This document shows positions 11,008 to 22,335 of a DNA stretch of 64,000 nt, in pieces. A program made the position numbers and the translations under genes. Location: contig JAKOGI010002276.1 of NCBI GenBank assembly GCA_029747015.1, forward strand, positions 32,501 through 96,500. The letters run 5' to 3'. Under the pieces are notes generated by a model. That model had not been told where the DNA came from. It did not search any database and worked only from the letters and a program-made list of their open reading frames with translations. This stretch comes from Carnegiea gigantea (lineage: Eukaryota; Streptophyta; Magnoliopsida; Caryophyllales; Cactaceae). Position 1 is the stretch's first letter; the number at the start of each line of letters is the position of its first letter.

Positions 11008-12164
11008 TGAAGGTCCTAAAAGTCAATGTGAGATTACTCTAGAGGGGGTGAATAAGGTGATAATTTAGAAATTAACAATTTATGAAAAATCTAATGAACT
11101 TTGAAAATTTACAGCTAATATTAGACAAAATGACCTTCAAAATCAGTCATCATTGTCAGAAATAAACAATATTAAAATGTGGAATTAAAATGGGACAAAA
11201 CACCGGATATGTTTATAGTGCTCACCCTTCCAAATAGGGTTAGTCACTGCCTAAGGCACTTTTTTCCTTGGAATTTGAACACCTCCACTTCTTTTTTACT
11301 TAAGAAGTATACATCAATGTCTTTGGCTTTACACATTGTCAAGCATTTGTAGCTCACTCAACTAAGCAACTTTAGCTAATACACTCACTAAGTACTGACC
11401 TTTCAATACCTAGCTATCCAAGTAAGTTTCCTAACTTATTTGTTACTGTTCTCCCTCTCAAATATTCAATTCACTAACAAGTACGCGAGAGAGTATTCAA
11501 AGTGATTGCATTGGAGCACTTTTCCACGATGTAAGTCTTATGTCTTCGTACTTGATTCAACTTGACATTTTATAGATTTTAAAACCTTTTTAACCATTGG
11601 AGTAATGCTTGTCAAAGCTTGAATGTTCTCTGTCTAGTATCCAATGCCTTTGATCGAAACCTTGGTGTTTCAAAAAATGGCTCTTGATTGACAAAAATAA
11701 TGAATCTTGATTGCTGGTAAATAGAGTTAGATTTGATCTCTGAATATCCACAATATCAATCAAAATAATTTACAAATAAACTCAAGATTGATTTAATGCA
11801 ACCATCCTAAACTAGGATAATCAAAGATTTACAAGATCTTGGTTTAAAGGTAAGAATAATTTACATCACAAAATATAATCCATTTGCTTTCCAAAGATAT
11901 TGAACAATAGTATATTCTACTGAGGTGTTTCAGATATAATACGAAAATGTTTGATTTTATTTTGTCAAAATGATGCTGTTAAGTACCAAAGTTAGAGATT
12001 ATGACCTTGACATTGGATTCCTACAAGAACAAGATAAATTAATGTAATATAACTCGATGCATTCAAACTGAGCTCTTGTCTTTCACTCAAAACACCCAAT
12101 GTCTTTAAGGTGTGACTTTCAGTTAACCAATGCCTTTGCTTACTAACATTGAAGGAGTCTTTAA
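11008..12164 (-). repeat. 5' LTR of copia-1 (right), truncated at its outer end
   Basis: Homologous to 1556-3753 (excluding the MITE). Homology is lost at about 12164, whereas the partner LTR goes on for another ~209 bp to the polypurine tract. The start of U3 has therefore been deleted or replaced. The R/U5 part carries the phrase TTATTCACCCCCTCTAGAG (minus), common in plant copia LTRs. Confidence 0.8.
11567..11574 (-). promoter_or_regulatory. TATA box of copia-1 5' LTR
   Basis: Minus TATAAAAT, aligned with 2113-2120 in the other LTR. It survives the truncation of the outer U3. Confidence 0.5.
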
Positions 12165-15100
12165 GATATCAAGTGGTGCAAAATAATTGACTATCAGTGT
12201 TTGAAGCATAGCGGTGATATTCCTTTCAACAATAAAATTTCATAAAGCTCTTCAATGGTGAAATTCCTTTCGAGCATTATCTATCATATTAAATAAATAT
12301 CTACTCCATGGAGTTATAGTGGAACTTACTGCCATTTGGAAAAGATGCAAATAATATTAAAGAACTTAGTTAGTCGCTAGAATAATGTTAAAAATTTAGA
12401 GTCGGTCAACAATATGTTTTACTAATAAATTTTTGGAGATTAGAATTTATTCTTAATTTTTTAGATATATTCTTGTTAGATAATTTTTCTTGTAGCTGTT
12501 ATATGACTTTTTATTAATGGATCTCCCATTTTCACTCAAACCAAAAAATATCCAATAATTTCTTAAGTCAGCATTTTGTCTTATAATGAGCACAAGATAA
12601 CCTCAACTCTAAGAGAACAAACCATTAATCTTGTTCCCTTGTGTACTTAGCTTTGTATTCCTCTTATCTGTGTTTGGTCTCAAAATACCATACTTTATAC
12701 CTTCATTTAGCTGGCTTTTGCTTGCAATAAGTTTCAATTTCTAGAGTTTTTGCTAGGGTTTAATTATTTGTAAGAAATAATATTGGTCCAAGCATTATTA
12801 ATAATTGGTGCAAAGGAAAAAACGGAGCAACTCACCTCACATAGTTTGTGCACTATTCAAAGAGTTATGAAAGCTCAAGATCTAGGGTATTCACTTAAGC
12901 CGTCCCATGCACCCCCATTGCGTCTAGGTTGAATAGAATAAGCCATGCCATGACGCGATCGATCACGTTAAGTAACAAGGCCATGTCACTGGGCACAGTT
13001 GTGCCCCTGTGATTGCAATTATTGGGGTTATTTTCCAGTGCGCTAACATAGGTGGTCATGCAATTTGACATTGTTATGCCACTACCGTGATGTGGGGACA
13101 TATATGTATCCCCTCATAGCCCCAATTCGGATCATCCTTCAGTCTTTCTTATTTTGCTAATTTCCAAGAGTTTGGTTGTATAAAGAAAGAAATGAAACAT
13201 TAGTATTGATTTCAAATGTTTAACTTGGGTTATTGAAGTTTGTTCATCTTCCCACCAAGTTAGTCATAAGTTTCTCACTTTGTTCTCCCTCCCTGCTTAT
13301 TTCATTGCTATCATGTTCATACTCGTCGTGTTTTTTGGTTGATTTCATGATAATTTGTGGCTAACCCCTAAATCGGAGTAAGGTTGGATTGTATTGTACA
13401 AAGATAAGTCTATTAGAATTTTTCTTCCATAGTTTTTGCTTAAAGTAAGGGTTTCTTTTTATGCCTGTCATGTGTTCAATAAAATGTTCAAAAGAGCATT
13501 CCGTCTAATTTTGCGGCATTTGATTATATTGAAAGGTAAAACTACTTACTAGAGTGAGATAGAGAGAAAGTAGATAGAGCTTTCAACATCAAAATAATTG
13601 GGATCTTGTCTAACTCCTTGACTGCTATTTCTTATAGATTCTTGTCTCATTCCCATGAGAATAGGTGATTGGACATTTAAACTAGTCATTGAACCTTGAA
13701 ATTAGACATGGCTATGTTGAGTTTTGATGGTGTAATTAGTCACTTCACATCTTCAATAAGCTCAGAAGGGTTAGCACAATACCCCCATAACGTGGCATAG
13801 TATTAATCAAACCCCAGGTGTCCAATTTGAATTTAATCTTGTTTGATTTAATTTGCTCTCTTAGACTAGCTTTGGTTCTCAATCAATCTAAGTCACCTAT
13901 TTGAATAACCTACTTAACTTGATACTGAAAAGTCTATGTCCTTACAGATGACACTCCAAGTATTCAACGATAAACTGTGCACTGCAGCTACAAATTTTGG
14001 ATCTAAAAACCCCATATCATCCAACCTAGCCTATAGAAAACCTTTCCAATGCACGTCTATTACTGTTGTATGGAATTTCTAAAAGGACTACCATCCTATT
14101 ATCTAATCAAATTAATCGTGGACTACGAAAAGGAGTATGAGTTGAGCAAGAAAGAAGTTGTAACTAACCATCTCTTTACGACAAATAGTAGCCGCACCAA
14201 TATGTAATTTAATTAGTAACTAAGTGACTCTAGAAATTATATGTCAATACATTTTTTACAAGACTTTTCTATTTTGATATTAGTATATTCAAGCAAGCTA
14301 ATGAACCCCATGTTCCAAATACTAGTTCATGAATAGGATCCTAGATATCAAACTTTGTAGTTGACCACTTTACTTTCCACTGCATCTTTTTGTATCTCTA
14401 ACCAATTCTCGCGCTCTTTTGTTATTGGTCATAACATTTCTAGAAGCTAGAAAAAATGCAAATTGTAAATCTAATATGTTCGATTGATTTGAAAATTCGA
14501 GACAATTAAGATTTGAGCTTCATACTTTAAACATTGAATGAAAAATATACCTAATCTATATTTTACCTCCTACTACATCCTATCCCAACTACCACTGAGT
14601 ACGACAAAATCACTCAATGCAGCTATCACCACATTGAAATAGAAAATTGATTTCCTGAACTCGAGAAACATAGGGTTGTTGCTTAAATTGTCCATGCATC
14701 TTTGTTTTTTGTTTTTGGGTCGTCTTGGATCCTTCATTAGTTAAAATTAAGATTAACTATCCAGCTATAATAGGTAGAGTTGTCCAACTCATGTTTCCTC
14801 CATTAATAAAACCTGAAGTTGAGACTAAATTTAAGAGAAATATGTGCCGCACCATTTGAAACCAAAAAAATGCGCCTAGAGAGCAGTTAAATTACATAGA
14901 ATTTGAAAATTAATTTCTAAAATTGATGCAATATTGAAACAAAAGTTTTTCAGTTTCAAATTAAACGAAATCTTTACATGAACTTAGGAATTCATTTCTA
15001 TCATAAATGAAAATTACAGTTTAAATTCACCTTCATTTTGGATGAAATAAAACCTCATCTGCCCTCATGAGTTCCATTGGCGTGCTTTGCCTGACTTCTA

Positions 15101-15394
15101 ATGTCGCTTGCATGACACTGCAATGTTTCCATAGCTACGCTGATGTCTAGCTGGAGCTGCGATTTGCAAGGTCAGTCCATGCCTATCTCTGGCTTTCTAG
15201 TCTCTCTTCCCCTCTCTTTCTCTTTTTGAACGAAAATTTTCATGTCAAAAAAGTGCATTCTTATAGTGTGTGAACTAACTTGAGTTAGGTTACACTATTA
15301 ATGCATCCCACAGTGCTACACCTATTATCTTCTAATATTATTGAGTTAACTATAGCTATAACTGCTGCTATTATTATTGTTATATCTCAAGAAT
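12165..15394. other. Spacer, nothing recognised
   Basis: AT-rich unique-looking sequence without a recognisable gene or element. A slightly more GC-rich island at about 12895-13130 has a 68-codon minus-strand frame with no family resemblance. It ends at a palindrome ACATATATGT flanked by GGGG and CCCC (about 13096-13115). A T/C-rich patch lies at 15200-15240. Confidence 0.5.
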
Positions 15395-17250
15395 TGTGAA
15401 AATAAGCTGCAGGAGTATAGCCATTATTGTAGCACTATATGGGTCGTCCACAGAGTATCGAACTACCAAACTAAACCAAACAACCAAACTGTAATTAATT
15501 AGAAAAACATAATTTAGGAATAGGGCATGAAATTGAAATAAAAATTATCACAATTTAAGAGGAAGATGTCTTAATTGCTTAACATTAATAGAGAAAATTG
15601 TAAACAATAATCGCTAGAAAAACCAATGGAACAAATTTGAATCATCATCACAAGAGTTCACTATCCGCCATCAACCTGAAGGAGTACTAATAAAATTGAA
15701 ATTTTGGATGAGAGAATTTTTGGAGATGCAAAAAGTAAACTAAAACTAAAACTAGTAATCTTGACTTAAAACAAAAAGTAATAAACTTGAATTGAAACTA
15801 GAACTAAAAGAATTGAAACTAGAACTAGAAAAATTATATTGACACCAGAACAAGAAATTGAAATTAAACTCAACTTCAAGAAATTCCTAAAATTATAATA
15901 ATCTCTAAAACTATTAGAGACTAATGCTAGAATTAAGATGGAGACAAATGGATGATTCTACAAAGAACCCACAGACCCCTACTTATACTAGAGTTAACCC
16001 CTCATACTTTTCTAATTACATTATATTTCTAATTCCCAAATAATTTTTTTAACTTTCCCAATACAAAATAATTTCTTTGCCAAGCAACACAACTGACTTC
16101 CGAATTCTAAGGCTGTCAAACAGACCAGGTTGAGTCGAATTTGTGTTCGTGTCAAACTTGAATGGGTTGAGAAATCCTCGACCTGAACCTAACTCATTTA
16201 TAAAAGACCTTTACCTATACCCGTTTATTTTTTAAACGGTTTGACCTGAAATTTATCCATTAATCTGTTTAATAATAAATGGTTGAAGTTATCTAATTAC
16301 CTATTTACCTGCTTAATATTTTGACAAAAATATGGTTACTTGCATTATAAATCAATTTTTTAGTTTAATATAACATCGTAATGCAACCATTGTCTATGAT
16401 TCACAAGAACCACAATCACAAAACAAATATCAACTTGATTAAACCCCACATTTTCACAATTCCCCCAAAAAGTACATGATAGTTGGATAAAGGGGTCAAC
16501 TTATTTAATCTATTTAATTAAACGGGTTAAATATGCACTTTTTTATATCAAAGTTCTCAATCTGAATCAAATCCAATTAATTAAATGGGTTAAACGTGTC
16601 AACTTGTTTAATTAAATAGGTTAAAAATCTTTATCCAATTCTACTAAATTTCATGTTCAGCTTGGATCAATAATTATATCGGGTTAACTTCTACCAGCCC
16701 TACTAGAAAAATCCAACCCAAATTCCTCGGTTTTAGTTTCGCTAACACTGAGCGTGGGTACTTTCCAATTATGTAAAGCATAGCATTAGTAAGGTCTTGG
16801 AGTGTGGGCTGAACTTTACTTTTCATTTGCTGCGCTGCTTGGGGAATTCAGCTGTTGTCCTTGGGCCGCATGCTCTACGCATGATCTACATGGGAGTAGA
16901 TGAGGGAACATGAAGGCAAGCTACTGCCGGGTTGGGTCAAAATCTAATTGACTGTAAAATTGGGCTGGAATAGAGCCGCTTCTTCCTGCGTCTGTTTTTT
17001 CATCATCTTATCTTAGGTTAGGCGTGCATGAACAAATAGGCCCATTCATGCAGAGCTGAGTCAAATCAAGGTGACGGACATGCAACTAGGCTTATCCAAA
17101 TTGTTAAATATGTATTTGGATTGTATTGTCGTGGGCTCGATCTCTTTATTGCTGGCTTTTTTGCCTATTGTTTCATTAAATCATTATTTTCTATAAAATT
17201 ACAAAAATCAAATAGAAGCCAAAAATAATATCAATTACAAGTAAAAACTA
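15395..17250 (-). repeat. Probable solo LTR of an Athila-like gypsy element, decayed
   Basis: The left end (TGTGAAAATAAGCTGCAGGA and onward to about 15460) aligns base by base with the start of the C-element LTR at 46998: TAAGC-GCA, GTATAGC, GTAGCA and GGGTCGT blocks recur in order. The right part (16920-17230) has the GGGTTGGG/GGGCTGGA and A-rich motifs seen at the inner end of the A and C LTRs. No gag or pol follows on either side, so this is a solo or fragmentary LTR. A hAT-like remnant interrupts it. The right end is not exactly determined. Confidence 0.4.
16108..16702. mobile_element. hAT-like non-autonomous remnant
   Basis: The left end TAAGGCTGTCAAACAGACC and the reverse complement of the right end TAGGGCTGGTAGAAGTTAAC form imperfect terminal inverted repeats of the TAGGGCTGGCAAA type known from hAT elements. 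The interior is full of GGGTTAAA/CGGGTT-like repeats. No clean 8-bp target duplication can be found, so the ends have decayed or are misplaced by a few bases. Confidence 0.5.
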
Positions 17251-17983
17251 CATGATTAGAAGTACTTAAATGGATTCTTTTGATGTCCAAACAGTTATTA
17301 CAATTACTACTGCTGCTTTCTGATAAACTCTTACCCTAAATTTGGTGTTAGAGTCAAGTACCCTTACTTGTACTCTATTTAGGTTCTTCTGAATGAACGA
17401 CAAATTAATTTGTATAAATTATAAGTTACCAAGAATCACCGATCTCTTAGAATATCTTAGTTGACCATGCTCACCAAATATGACTAGGTGTTGGATCTTT
17501 ACAATGGTCAAGGTTTTCCTACTATGAATATAGTACAACGAATGAATATAGTACAACGAATGAAGAATGACTCAGCCAGATGTCTCCGACTTAGACTCAG
17601 TCACCCAAGCCTTAGAGTTAGGCTACCCGAACAATACTCATAGTGACTCATTGCATGTCACTTGACGATGAACATCTTTTGGAAACCACTAAGACAAATT
17701 ATGTCATAGCAGTTAAGAAAATACTACGCCTTTATGAACTAAACATGAAATAGCATCAGTTATAGTTTTTCTGCCCAGAAATTGATTTACAAACATTAAT
17801 TGAGTAAGTACTGGTCGGAATTATTGGACACTTTCCTATTGTATGCTCATCATAAACTGCATGGAATATTCATATCATCTGTTTCAAATGATTGAGCATA
17901 AATATGAGAATACATTCATACAAAAACTTAACAATTGGCATTATTCTTATGTCATATCAGGGAAAATGCTATCACTTCTATGG
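17251..17983. other. Spacer left of the B insertion
   Basis: No gene seen. It contains an 18-bp tandem duplication (GAATATAGTACAACGAAT twice) at 17526-17561. The right edge is B's target duplication; the pre-insertion sequence continues at 37393. Confidence 0.6.
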
Positions 17984-17988
17984 TGAAT
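17984..17988. repeat. Target-site duplication of element B, left copy
   Basis: TGAAT, identical to the copy at 37388-37392. This proves that 17989-37387 entered as one insertion. Confidence 0.92.
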
Positions 17989-18144
17989 TGATAGGATGAG
18001 CTACTATTACGACCGCAAGCTCATGGGTATTGTAGTGTAGTAAAGATATCGTTCCCGTGAGGACCAATTGTAATCTATTGAGTTTTACCCTTTAAATGCA
18101 CTAAGCAAGCTATTTCAATTAGTTTAACAACGCTATAACCTATT
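17989..18144 (-). repeat. B 3' LTR, first part (split by element A)
   Basis: Matches 36180-36322 (GAGCTACTA, AAAGATATCGTTCCC, CCAATTGTAATCTAT and CATAACCTATT blocks). The LTR resumes at 28802. Confidence 0.9.
18140..18144. repeat. Target-site duplication of element A, left copy
   Basis: CTATT, with TTATT at 28797-28801 on the other side. The empty site in B's other LTR reads CCTATTTGAAG, so one base of the right copy has changed (C to T). Confidence 0.8.
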
Positions 18145-19593
18145 TGTTGTAATTTTCTGCAAGTATACGGTTAATCGTTGTAGGAATTACGGAAGTCGTC
18201 CTCAGGGATCAGATTGCGAACTTGAGTTACCAAAAATTCTAAACTAAATTAAAACTTGATACTAAAGTAATCAACTTCGAAGTCTAGTTATGACACAACT
18301 TAAGGGACTAAATGAATACGATTGACTCACAAAATTAAGAACAATACGCTAATTTGCAAGGTGCGTAGCCAAAACAAGCACAAAAAAGCAAACTGCAAAT
18401 AACTTCAACCACTAACACTTTGCTGTAGTTCTTTGTTTAGCCATGATTCGTGACTGAGCTGTGCTATCATTGAAACAGAGCAAACAACACCAGGAGCAAA
18501 ACTACACAGAGCCGAGAATCCACAACCAAGCTTCAGAGAATCCTTACTAGAAATTCGAAGTTTGTAAATATAACTCCAAAGCTGAATTTTCCATTCGAAT
18601 TAAATTAAACCAAGAATCAAGAATTATACAAGCAAGTGAATTGTAACTAGATCTGAGAACGAAAATCAACAAAAACAACAATTGAAACTGGAAAACTCTA
18701 CTCTATGCTACCCCCTACTCTCCTTCTACTGCTTTGTTTCTTTCGCCCATAAAACGTAGCCTTGAGCCCCTTTAGCCCCACTCTCTTTGTCTAGTAACCG
18801 TTACATTTAAGATGATGATGATTATGGATAATGATGGAAGAGAGAGAAGAAGTAACGGATGAGGAGAAGGAGGTGAGGAGGTCAGTTTGTGGCCCTGTTT
18901 TCAGGTTCTCTGAACTTGATCCGTCGAGGAAGAAGGAGGAAGGGGATGGGGGGCAGAGTGTGACACGAATGAAGCAATAAATGTTGATGAAAGAGGAGAG
19001 AGAGTGGAAGTAACGGCTATGGAGGAAGATGAAGAGCCACGAAAACTGCCCTGTATTTTTTTCAGCCTGGATTTCGTGGGATGAGGAAGAAGAAGAAGAG
19101 GAGGAGATAGGGGGGCTGAGTGTCACATGCAAGGGGCGTGGCTGTTAAGTGAAAGACAGAAAGGGAGACCGGGTTTGGGTTGAGTGTCTGGGCCTGGGAA
19201 CGAGAAGAGAGAAGACGGCCTGGGGAAAATGTTGGGCCGCAGTGAGCAAGAAGGACACAAGCTCGCTGTGAGGGAGAAAAGAGAGTTGCTGATGAGGGAG
19301 AGGAGAAATCTGGGCCAGTTGGCGGAGAGAGAGAAGAGGGAAGAGAGAGAATGGAAGAAGGAAGAGGAAAAATAGGGTTGGGCTGCTATATTGATACTGT
19401 TGGGCTCGGCTCTCCTTCTCTTCCATTTTTCCTTGCTTGATCCAATCCTTGAGCTAGTAATTTATTTTTCCAATTTTATTTTCAATTCCTGCAAAATGAA
19501 CAAAAATATTATTAAAATTCTAATTAACTAATTTATTTCGAACAATTATTAGATAATTTAAGGGTATAAAATGTCAAAATTTCAGGTTGAACA
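18145..19593 (-). repeat. A 3' LTR (left)
   Basis: Direct repeat of 27344-28796. It includes a purine-rich stretch (19160-19372 plus view) and S-rich open frames with no known product. The G-box CACGTG of the other copy (28327-28332) is CACATG here, a CpG-type transition. Confidence 0.95.
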
Positions 19594-21023
19594 AATACCT
19601 CCACACCTAAGTTTAGCTCGTCCTCGAGTAAAATAAAACTAAAAATCCTAGAAAAAGAAAATAAAATTCCTAACTCACTTTCGTAGGAATCACGATTGCA
19701 CTTAGCACGTGCAACAAGCCCTTTAAACCCCTAGGTTACCCCTAGTGGACGAGGAAGGTCTCGTGAGGGTTTACAGAAGATATACCCACAAAATCTATAA
19801 AATAAAATAGTAACTCAAAAATCTTTGTTTTTTTGGTTTTTTTTTTCAAAAATTAATATGTACAAAATTGGGGAAAGATATATATACACATTCTAATCAA
19901 CTAAATCACCTATGTGGCAATAATATTGGCCGCATATAAACAAAATGTACACATCAAGACTCTCCACCCCATAAATGACATCAAAGCACTAACTTTTCAT
20001 CTCACTAGACATCAAGACTTGAAATCCATCCCAGTGCTCGTGTGCAAATGCGTCATTATCTTAGGGATCAGATTTACTAAAATCAAACTCAATCCCACTT
20101 GACTAATAAAAACTACATTATTGACTAAATAACATAGGAAACAAGCTTTCCTATTAGCAGTATTGCCTCAAAGGGTAACACCAAGTAGCACATTCCTCAA
20201 AGGGTTACTTGTCATTCCAAATTTATTTCATTTCTCTTTCTTTTTTTTTCCAGTTCCTCTTTTTTTTCTTTCCTTTTTTTTTAACCTTTTTTGCATTTTT
20301 TAATTTTCATATTTTTCTCTCTTTTTTTTTCCCTTTTTTTTCCAATAAAAACCAAAGTAATTGTGTCAAAAACCAGTAGGAGAGCCGATCATGGAAAACT
20401 AAGACCTTAAGACAATGAGGATGATATAAACAGGGATTGGATTACACAGCAATAATGAACAATTGGGGTTAGAATTATGGCTAAGAATGACACACCGAAG
20501 ATGGAGACCTAACATGCACATCATGCTTCCATACAAGCTAACAATCAAAGCACAGGGCATTTAAGTTGACAAGAAAAGTACAAATGTTCCCCGAAAACAA
20601 AAAAAAAATCTTTTTTCAATTTTAAAGTGTTTTTTTTTCAAATTTTTTTTCAATTGTTTTCAAAAAGTCCCCACCCCGACACCTAAATCTCACAATGTCC
20701 TCATTGGGAGTGGAAAGAACCATAAAAACCCAAAATAAAACCTAAAAAGAAACAAATAAAAAGAAGACTCAAAACAAAAAGGACATGACTCAAAACCAAA
20801 TGTACAACATGTATACACAAAAGAAAAATAGAAACAAAAACAACCACCTGTACAAAAAGAAAAGAGAAAGGAAAAAGAAGAAAAGAGAAAAGGAGAGAAG
20901 GGATAAAAAGAAACCAGCTCGGGTGCTAAGTACACCCGGGCTATCTCTACACCATCACCGATTAGGATTCAACTCGTGGAGTATCAGACACTCCACATCT
21001 TCTGCATTTGGAAGCTCCATAAA
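19594..21023 (-). other. A 3' non-coding region, conserved with C, plus polypurine tract
   Basis: Starts with the polypurine tract GTGTGGAGGTATT (minus, 19594-19606). The next ~1.4 kb has no long conserved ORF but aligns with 48993-50373 of element C in order. Shared blocks include the region around CCTTTTAAACCCCT and GTGGACGAG...GGTCTCGT...AGGGTTT (19715-19775 vs 49125-49180), a CAAAGGGTTACTTGTCATT block (about 20190 vs 49590) and the GGAGAC...ATACAAGCTAA block (about 20500-20545 vs 49820-49865). T-rich (20222-20345) and A-rich (20785-20915) low-complexity tracts interrupt it. Confidence 0.7.
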
Positions 21024-22335
21024 TTACTTTAGTTGCTGACCATTCACTTTGAATTTAGTGCCACTCTCTGGATCCTGAATTTCGACTGCACCATAAGGGA
21101 AAACATGTAAGATAACATAGGGACCCGTCCATTGGGACCTCAATTTCCCTGGAAACAAATGGAGCTTAGAATCATATAAGAGTACTTTCATTCCCGGGGT
21201 AAACTCTTTCCTAAGAATATGTTTATCATGGAACAACTTAGCCCTCTCTGTGTAAGATCGAGCACTCTCATATGCTTTAGCTCTTATCTCCTCAAGCTCA
21301 CTCAATTGCAGTCTGCGCTCCTCACCAGCCTCAGTCAAGTCATAGTTGGGCATTTTAATAGCCCACCAAGCTCTATGCTCAATCTCAACAGGGAGATGAC
21401 AAGGCTTGTCATAAACAACCCTATAGAGTGACATACCCAAGAGAGTTTTGAAAGCCGTTCTATAAATCCAAAGAGCATCGACAAGCTTGTCGGTCCAATC
21501 TTTCCTATTTTGGCTCACTGTCTCCTCTAGAATCTATTTAATCTGCTAATTGGACACTTCGACTTGGCCACTGGTTTGGGAATGATAGGGGGTAGCAAGC
21601 CTATAGATTATGGAATACCTTTTCAGTAAGGCATCAAAAGACCGATTATTGAAATGGGTCCCCTGATCATTAATGATAGTTCGGAACATGCCAAATCGAG
21701 CAAAGATGTTCTCCCTAAGAAACTTCACTACCACCTTAGCATCATTAGTCCTTGAAGGAATGGCCTCAACCCATTTAGAGACATAATCCACGACTAACAG
21801 AATATAATCATTCCCAAAAGATGATGGAGATAGTCCCATGAAGTCTATTCCCCACACATTAAAAATCTCCACCACGATGATGGGACTCAATGGCATCATA
21901 TCTCTTTTACTGATCTTACCCAACTACTGGCACCTCGGGCAACTCTTACAGTATTCAAAAGCATCCCTAAATAAAATGGGCCAGTAGAATCCATATCGAA
22001 GAACTTTGGCTGCAGTCTTCCTTCCACTAAAATGCCCTCCACATGCTTGATCATGACAAAAAGAAAGGACACTCCTCACCTCATTGTCGGGAATACACCT
22101 CCTAAAGACTTGGTCAGCACAGTACTTAAACAAATAAGGATCATCCTAAACAAAGAATTTTACGAAGTGGAAGAACCTATCCCTATCATTCTTGGTCCAA
22201 CCCTCAGGGATCCTAGCAGTAACTAGGTAGTTTACAATGTCAGTATACCAAAGATCAGGGTGGACGATGGACGACATATAATTGCTCATCAGGGAAGCAT
22301 TCAGAAATACTAGACTCACTCTCTCCATCACAGAG
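21024..22335 (-). pseudogene. A integrase
   Basis: HHCC zinc-binding region (HDQACGGHFSGRKT, then CKSCPRCQ) at 21924-22133. The core at 21546-21923 has the first Asp in WGIDFMG, the second in INDQGTHF and the Glu in SGQVEVSN, so the DDE triad is complete. The C-terminal domain at 21024-21518 has the usual PCHLPVEIEHRAWWAIK, LLYDSKLHLFPGKL and SQWTGPYVI motifs ending at FKVNGQQLK. Integrase inserts the cDNA into host DNA. Premature stops follow CPRCQ, stand in the WDDPYLF region (Trp lost) and follow VEVSN; all are single-base transitions. Confidence 0.88.

Larger units (their letters stand above)
1556..12164 (-). mobile_element. Ty1/copia retrotransposon, SIRE/Maximus-like (copia-1), degenerate
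   Basis: Full-length but decayed LTR retrotransposon read on the minus strand: 5' LTR (11008-12164), initiator-Met-like primer-binding site, gag, protease, integrase, RT, RNase H, a third env-like ORF, polypurine tract, 3' LTR (1556-3962). The order PR-IN-RT-RH identifies Ty1/copia. A long gag with a coiled-coil tail, the extra ORF after RNase H and LTRs over 1 kb point to the SIRE/Maximus lineage. All reading frames are broken. A Harbinger-type MITE splits the 3' LTR. The outer ~209 bp of the 5' LTR are missing, so no target duplication can be checked. Lineage assignment is from memory of family structure, not a database search. Confidence 0.9.

Noticed and set aside
13090..13120. Palindrome ACATATATGT with flanking GGGG/CCCC as a regulatory hairpin
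   Set aside because: Short, AT-rich core; no gene or transcript evidence nearby, so chance is the simpler explanation.
18791..19426. Open frames in the A LTR (113 and 93 codons), with partners in the other LTR at 27896-28329
   Set aside because: Ser/Leu-rich translations of a purine-rich LTR. They recur only because the LTRs are duplicates, and frames shift between copies.
20690..21039. Lys-rich (plus) and Phe/Cys-rich (minus) frames
   Set aside because: Low-complexity A-rich DNA in the 3' region of A; no partner in C.
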